A stretch of DNA of 64,000 nucleotides from JBCDJG01 sp038748065 (GTDB lineage: Bacteria > Pseudomonadota > Gammaproteobacteria > Pseudomonadales > Halieaceae): positions 1 through 64,000 of the forward strand of contig JBCDJG010000001.1 of the NCBI GenBank assembly GCA_038748065.1, read 5' to 3'. How positions within the stretch are numbered: the first letter of the stretch is position 1; each line of letters opens with the position of its first letter. The notes beneath the pieces were generated by a model. It was not told where the DNA came from, did not search any database, and worked only from the letters and a program-made list of their open reading frames with translations. The translations under genes and the position numbers were made by a program. This document shows positions 59,986 through 64,000 of the stretch, piece by piece.

Positions 59986-61554
59986 CTAGCGATCCTCGAA
60001 ATACTTGGAGTAGATATCGTCAGGTATCTGCGTGTACTCGAGGCGACCAATATTGGCAGGCCCGTGACCGGGTGCATCAATCACGACAGCGTGTTTGGTA
60101 AAACCCGTCTCTGTAAATCCGCGGCGGAAGTGGTTGCGCGACTTCACCACGAAAATGTCAAGGTCGTCGACCGGCACACCGATGTCTTCGAGTAAGGAAG
60201 GCATCGTGACCTGCTCGTAGAAGTCGCTGAGGATGTACCAGATATTGTCAGCGCTCTCGATAGTCACATAGCGCTTGCCCACCAAGGGGGGCAGTTTGCC
60301 GACGTAGCGGAGCGTGCCCTCGACGTCCAGGGGTGGCCCCGCCAGATCAGAGCTCTTGCCGCCAATGGACCCCGCGAAAGTATCGCCTTCGCTGTAGTTG
60401 TCAAAAATATCGTCAACAACGGCCTTGTCAGCGATCGCGGCAATCACGAAGTCAGTCTTGCCATAGCGCAAAAGTTCGTGGGTGATTTCCGTTGAATCCC
60501 CCATGCGATCGGACATATTGGCGAATACGAGCTTGGCTGGGTCTTCTGCCTGCATCGAAAGGCCTCGCTCCACACCCTCCTTCACTTCGGGTATGGGGTA
60601 TTCAAAATCGGCGCGACGACTCCAGATATACTTGTTCATATCGTCTGCAATCTCGTCGGCCAGCTCCTGGTCGTCGTTGGTGATCACAAAGACAGCCATC
60701 CCGATGTCGGGCACATCCGCAAAAGTCCAGCCCTGGAATACCGAGACATAGGTATCCGGCTGCCGGTTTTCCCAGCGCCGCGCTCGCTCCATTATCGCCT
60801 GGGGCGCGCCCTGGTGGGTGCCGCCATAAACGGTCGCAAACATGATCCCGGGCTTGCGTACCGCGTGGGTCGGCTCATAGTCGCCGCGAATGGTGCGGAT
60901 CAAAAGACGCGCTGCGCGCTCGCCCTGCAGGTCACTGTCGTAGTGCGGGAATCGCTTCACGGCCAGGGCAATATCGACGTACTGCATGAGCACCTCGTCT
61001 TCATTGCCATGGTGATCGAAGGTGGCAGAGATTGGAACGTCAGGTCCAACTTCCGCTCGCACCCGTTTTGCAATCTCGGCCTCAGGGCGGGGCACTCCTT
61101 CAACAGCCATGCCACCGTGAAGGAAGAGATGTACGCCGTCCACGCTGTCAAGTTCAGCCACGCCGGCGACGATGCCGCCGGTGTACTTGTCGAAGGCCTC
61201 ACGTGTAATGGTACTGCCGGAGGTGCCACCGAATGCTGGCCCCACGATATAGACGGGCTCAAGGCTAACGCCGCGGAACATCGACGCCGCCAGTTCAAAC
61301 CCGCCCACGTAGGGCATACCGGCTTTCGGCAAGGCCTTTGCCACCATGCCGCTCATTGGCGGCACGTAGTGTTCGAACTGCTCCGTACCCGTGGGCGGCG
61401 ACGGACAGAATGTGCAGGTTTCGTGGCCAAAGGCGGCGTAGGCAATAGTAATTTCCGTCTGATCCTCTTGCGCCTGCTGGTATCCGAAGACGTAAATACC
61501 GGCAGCCACCAGAACGCCCAGGGCGGTCAGGCCAAATCCTTTCTTCTTGGTCAT
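59986..61554 (-). CDS. MlrC-like M81 family metallopeptidase, membrane-anchored (copy 2)
   Basis: A 522-residue protein. It differs from copy 1 by an N-terminal anchor (GLTALGVLVAAGIYVFGY), which would place the enzyme in the periplasm. HETCTFCPSP replaces the usual E-x-N-S/T-F start of MlrC. Metal motifs are ATFDHHGN and KRFPHYDSDLQGERAA. The C-terminal domain has NMSDRMGDSTEI and VVKSRNHFRRGF. It is 90 bases downstream of the TAP-like hydrolase on the same strand. Two M81 proteins with different location suggest a two-step or two-place process. Confidence 0.82.
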   Translation of the reverse strand: MTKKKGFGLTALGVLVAAGIYVFGYQQAQEDQTEITIAYAAFGHETCTFCPSPPTGTEQFEHYVPPMSGMVAKALPKAGMPYVGGFELAASMFRGVSLEPVYIVGPAFGGTSGSTITREAFDKYTGGIVAGVAELDSVDGVHLFLHGGMAVEGVPRPEAEIAKRVRAEVGPDVPISATFDHHGNEDEVLMQYVDIALAVKRFPHYDSDLQGERAARLLIRTIRGDYEPTHAVRKPGIMFATVYGGTHQGAPQAIMERARRWENRQPDTYVSVFQGWTFADVPDIGMAVFVITNDDQELADEIADDMNKYIWSRRADFEYPIPEVKEGVERGLSMQAEDPAKLVFANMSDRMGDSTEITHELLRYGKTDFVIAAIADKAVVDDIFDNYSEGDTFAGSIGGKSSDLAGPPLDVEGTLRYVGKLPPLVGKRYVTIESADNIWYILSDFYEQVTMPSLLEDIGVPVDDLDIFVVKSRNHFRRGFTETGFTKHAVVIDAPGHGPANIGRLEYTQIPDDIYSKYFEDR

Positions 61555-61644
61555 AGCTTTACCCTCTGCATATTCCTAAGATCCTGCTGTTGGTTTCTGA
61601 TGTTCTGCTGCATATTTCCTTCTTGCTGCAGTCTGCGCCGTAGA

Positions 61645-63114
61645 TCAGGGCCACGACGTGCTCGAGGGCAGGGCGAAGGGCTCGACAGGTACTTGTATAC
61701 GCTCCGGCACCTCGCTGAAGTCTCCGCTCTCGAAAAAGTTCTGGATTGCATCAAAAAAGGCCTCGTTACGGTATAGCGTATGCCAGACCTGCGCATGCGT
61801 GGCCCGATCTGCAATCACAAGCCGGTGATCTTCAAATATCTCGCGAATGGACAGCGCATTCTCCATGGGCGTGGACACATCCCAGTTGCCCTGGTACATC
61901 ACGGTGGGCACTGAAGTCGTGAAGCCTGCTCGGAAGGTCTCACCCATATCGGCGTCCGTCCAGACAGCGCAGGCAGCGTTATATCCGGCATTAATATTGC
62001 CCATCAATTCCATGGCGGGGTCCGCCGCATTGCGCTCGCGTCGCGCGTCAGTGCCGCCAGACGCGCAATCCATCACGTAATACATCGCCGAGTCTGGCTC
62101 GAACTCACGCCGCCCGGCGGCAAATGCCGCCAGACGGGTGTAGTCTCCACGGTGCAGCTCGATGACCATAGCGGGCCACTCCGCCACTGCCAGACGGTTA
62201 GAAGCATAGGGGAATCCACGGGCCATAGCGCGGACGTCACTCCCGGATAAGGTCATACCGTCGACTGCGACAGGCTTGCTATCCAATCTGACAATCACCT
62301 CTTCGAGCGCTGCGATCAGGCCCTGCTCCGGCATCACGTCAGCCAGGCCAGGCTCACTGGCGGCGACGTCCGCGACTCTTTGCAAGGCATTGCGCACTTC
62401 TGACGGCGTATCAAAGGTGTGGTCTGGCCCTTCAAGACCCGACAGTAGCGCAGCATTTACGTGTTCGCCGTGATAGCGCAGTACCGCCATTGTCCAATGA
62501 GAGCCAAAGCTGTTGCCCGCGACATTGATCTTGTCATAGCCGAGCGCGCGGCGCACCGCATCGACGTCTGCGGCAGCTTTATCCACCGTGTAACTCTTAA
62601 GATCAACGCCCTTGTCCAGCCAGGCGCGCCGACACGCCGTAGACGTTGCCCGCGTGGCCGCCTCGAGGTCTTCAGGGCTCCTTACCGCTGTTCCTTCCGG
62701 TACAAAGGCCTGGCAGTCCAGATAGGGGAAGCTGTGCTGGCCTCCGCGCTGCTCCATGACGACGACATCCTGATACTGACGCAGCCGCTGAAACACAGCG
62801 AGCGAGGGACTGGCCTGCTGCTGCGCCGCAGATACATCGCGGTAGCTGAACCCGGGCCCGCCAGGCATGACAAACAGTGGCGGCGCAGTGACCTCACCGC
62901 TTGCAGCGAAGCGCGTGAAAGCAACGCCTATTTGCCGGCTCTCGTCATCCGCGGGGTTTTCCCTCGTCAACAGGATTCCGAACTCTGCATCCGAGCCGTT
63001 CTTGAAATAGCCTTCAAACAACAGTACGTCGGCAGCATGCGCAGCGTTGGTCAGAAGAGCAGCGCTCACTGCAAAAAAGACCGAGAGGCACGTGTACCGC
63101 AGGCTGGATATCAT
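61645..63114 (-). CDS. TAP-like alpha/beta hydrolase, exported (copy 2)
   Basis: A 489-residue protein with a signal peptide ending NAAHAAD. MPGGPGFSY is the oxyanion motif, VVVMEQRGGQHS matches the S33 strand, and the nucleophile is in NVAGNSFGSHW. Asp in YQGNWDVSTP and His in RATHAQVWH complete the triad. It is clearly a paralogue of the enzyme at 51648, sharing the GNSFGSHW block and the ADVDAVRRALGY region. It probably removes peptides in the periplasm and is co-transcribed with the membrane-anchored MlrC-like enzyme from operator 9. Confidence 0.82.
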   Translation of the reverse strand: MISSLRYTCLSVFFAVSAALLTNAAHAADVLLFEGYFKNGSDAEFGILLTRENPADDESRQIGVAFTRFAASGEVTAPPLFVMPGGPGFSYRDVSAAQQQASPSLAVFQRLRQYQDVVVMEQRGGQHSFPYLDCQAFVPEGTAVRSPEDLEAATRATSTACRRAWLDKGVDLKSYTVDKAAADVDAVRRALGYDKINVAGNSFGSHWTMAVLRYHGEHVNAALLSGLEGPDHTFDTPSEVRNALQRVADVAASEPGLADVMPEQGLIAALEEVIVRLDSKPVAVDGMTLSGSDVRAMARGFPYASNRLAVAEWPAMVIELHRGDYTRLAAFAAGRREFEPDSAMYYVMDCASGGTDARRERNAADPAMELMGNINAGYNAACAVWTDADMGETFRAGFTTSVPTVMYQGNWDVSTPMENALSIREIFEDHRLVIADRATHAQVWHTLYRNEAFFDAIQNFFESGDFSEVPERIQVPVEPFALPSSTSWP

Positions 63115-63242
63115 GGGGCCCGCTCCTGGCGTTGTGTGGGTGTTGGGCCACTGTCACGGCTAGCGTCCACAGGGGCTGGCCGGAATGCCATGCCGCCTGG
63201 AGAATGTGGCTCGCTGCCGCGCAGTGTTGCTCCGATCATAAA

Positions 63243-63262
63243 CTGTTTTTACATGAAGATAA
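63243..63262. promoter_or_regulatory. MarR-type operator 9 (TAP hydrolase-mlrC operon)
   Basis: Read on the minus strand, TTATCTTCATGTAAAAACAG has a perfect left arm and a poor right arm. It lies 128 bases before the hydrolase start. Confidence 0.55.
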
Positions 63263-63509
63263 ATGGGTGAGGCCAAGTGGATGATGCCGTGCCGCCCAAT
63301 ACGGCGGTGTCAGCTACTTGCGGAAGTGCCGCAAGACACGGGAGATAGCCCTGCTGCACAGGCGCCGCGCTTTTTTATGCACGGGTCGTTTTTCGTGACT
63401 TTTTACAGTTGCATGGCATCCATCCAAACCCTTGGTGCGTACAGAACTCTGCCCACCCAAACGATCCCCGCACCAGCATATGTTCAGATTCGTTTCAGGG
63501 TGTGCATAT

Positions 63510-63529
63510 ATAGTTTTATATAAAGGTAT
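63510..63529. promoter_or_regulatory. MarR-type operator 10 (efflux adaptor gene)
   Basis: On the minus strand ATACCTTTATATAAAACTAT matches the core and part of both arms. It ends 17 bases before the adaptor start, where bound protein would block transcription. Confidence 0.5.
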
Positions 63530-63546
63530 ATTGCGGATTGGAAGCG

Positions 63547-64000
63547 ATGGCTACGGAATGGAAGCGCAAAGGTTTATGGACATCTGTCATCCTGGTTTCG
63601 GGGATGACGCTGACCTATCTGATCTGGACGGGCAAGCCGGTGCCGGCGTCGGTGGCCCCTCCACCGCCCGGGCCCGCCGTTGTTGACGTTATGGCGGCCG
63701 AGCCGCAGCTGCGTCAGCTCGAGGTCAGAACCCAAGGTACCGTCCGGCCCCTGCGCGAAATGAACCTCGTCAGTGAGGTCGCGGGCCGTGTTGAATCAGT
63801 GGCTCAGCGCTTTGCCGAAGGCAGTTTCTTTGCCCGGAACGACACGCTTGCGCGCATTGAGGACGTCGACTACGAGTTGGCGATAGCCCAGGCGCAGTCG
63901 GATGTTGCTGCCGCTGAGCAGCGCGTTGCCGAAGAAATGGGCCGCTCACGCCAGGCCAGCCGCGAGTGGCGCGAACTCGGCAGCAGCGAAGCGAATGAGC
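63547..64000 (+). CDS. RND efflux periplasmic adaptor (HlyD/AcrA type), partial
   Basis: An open frame from ATG 63547 runs off the right edge, giving 151 residues. It opens with a membrane anchor (LWTSVILVSGMTLTYLIW), then a Pro-rich linker, then VRTQGTVRPLREMNLVSEVAGRVESVAQRFAEGSFFARNDTLARIED, read here as the barrel-sandwich half-motif of membrane-fusion proteins, followed by a coiled-coil start rich in Ala/Gln. An RND pump gene should follow outside the window. Confidence 0.8.
   Translation, partial: MATEWKRKGLWTSVILVSGMTLTYLIWTGKPVPASVAPPPPGPAVVDVMAAEPQLRQLEVRTQGTVRPLREMNLVSEVAGRVESVAQRFAEGSFFARNDTLARIEDVDYELAIAQAQSDVAAAEQRVAEEMGRSRQASREWRELGSSEANE

Larger units (their letters stand above)
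63115..63546. other. 432-base divergent intergenic region
   Basis: This region separates the TAP-like hydrolase gene from the efflux adaptor gene and holds operators 9 and 10. I see no credible gene; small open frames here have no ribosome-binding site or family look. Confidence 0.55.

Noticed and set aside
13903..61554. A true microcystin degradation (mlr) cluster
   Set aside because: No mlrA or mlrD is visible, and the enzyme set is far broader.
60814..61776. Plus-strand open frame of 320 codons
   Set aside because: It is antisense to the MlrC-like gene, whose motifs are clear.
63263..63523. Small open frame in the divergent intergenic region
   Set aside because: No ribosome site, odd composition, and it covers operator 10.

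Overview
The window reads as chromosome of a marine gammaproteobacterium. Gene content resembles the OM60/NOR5 (Halieaceae) group: TonB receptors, many secreted hydrolases, an mddA-type methyltransferase and a zrg-type zinc locus. That placement is an inference from gene content and moderately high GC, not a measured classification. I found no tRNA, rRNA, CRISPR array, insertion sequence or phage genes. Genes are packed in short operons, often with 4-base stop/start overlaps.

Region A (1-7.7 kb) holds unrelated household and accessory genes: a DUF7002 protein, a Tat-exported amidohydrolase, a secreted protein of unknown role, an exported intradiol dioxygenase, a DUF2490 outer-membrane protein, a CDP-alcohol phosphatidyltransferase, an exported dienelactone-hydrolase-like enzyme and an NADPH oxidoreductase. 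Region B (7.8-13.8 kb) is a zinc homeostasis locus: a periplasmic protein, an FtsX/MacB-type permease and its ATPase, a DUF3299 protein, a His/Asp-rich DUF2796 (ZrgA-like) protein with a 9-bp minisatellite, and a zur-merC-cobW operon.

Region C (13.9-64 kb) is the most interesting part. Ten copies of a 20-base pseudo-palindrome, consensus TTATCTTnATATCAAGnTAA, lie in front of nearly every operon between 16.6 and 63.5 kb. None was seen in the first 16 kb. One MarR-family regulator gene (50994-51551) sits inside the set. The operons it would control encode a TonB receptor, two PepSY membrane proteins (one with DUF3649 and DUF3325 partners), two DUF819 transporters, an amino-acid permease and two MlrC-like M81 metallopeptidases. 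They also encode two membrane-anchored S12 serine hydrolases, two TAP-like alpha/beta hydrolases, an S9 peptidase, a DUF885 and a DUF2817 metallo-hydrolase, a PM20D1-like M20 hydrolase and a dimethylformamidase-like Tat protein. Completing the list are a two-domain amidase, two ornithine cyclodeaminase/mu-crystallin enzymes, a D-amino-acid-type PLP enzyme, a Cys/Met-metabolism PLP enzyme and, at the right edge, an efflux adaptor.

My reading is that Region C is one MarR-controlled regulon for import and stepwise breakdown of an amide-rich compound, perhaps a modified or D-amino-acid-containing peptide, N-acyl amino acid or peptide metal chelator. It recalls the mlrB/mlrC part of microcystin degradation but lacks mlrA. 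The substrate cannot be read from the sequence. Inside Region C lie genes without the strong motif: a complete urea/amide-type ABC transporter (urtABCDE-like) with no urease, an outer-membrane phospholipase, a winged-helix/TPR regulator, a TTC38-like protein, a lipoprotein, and an mddA-like gene coupled to a GFA-family gene.
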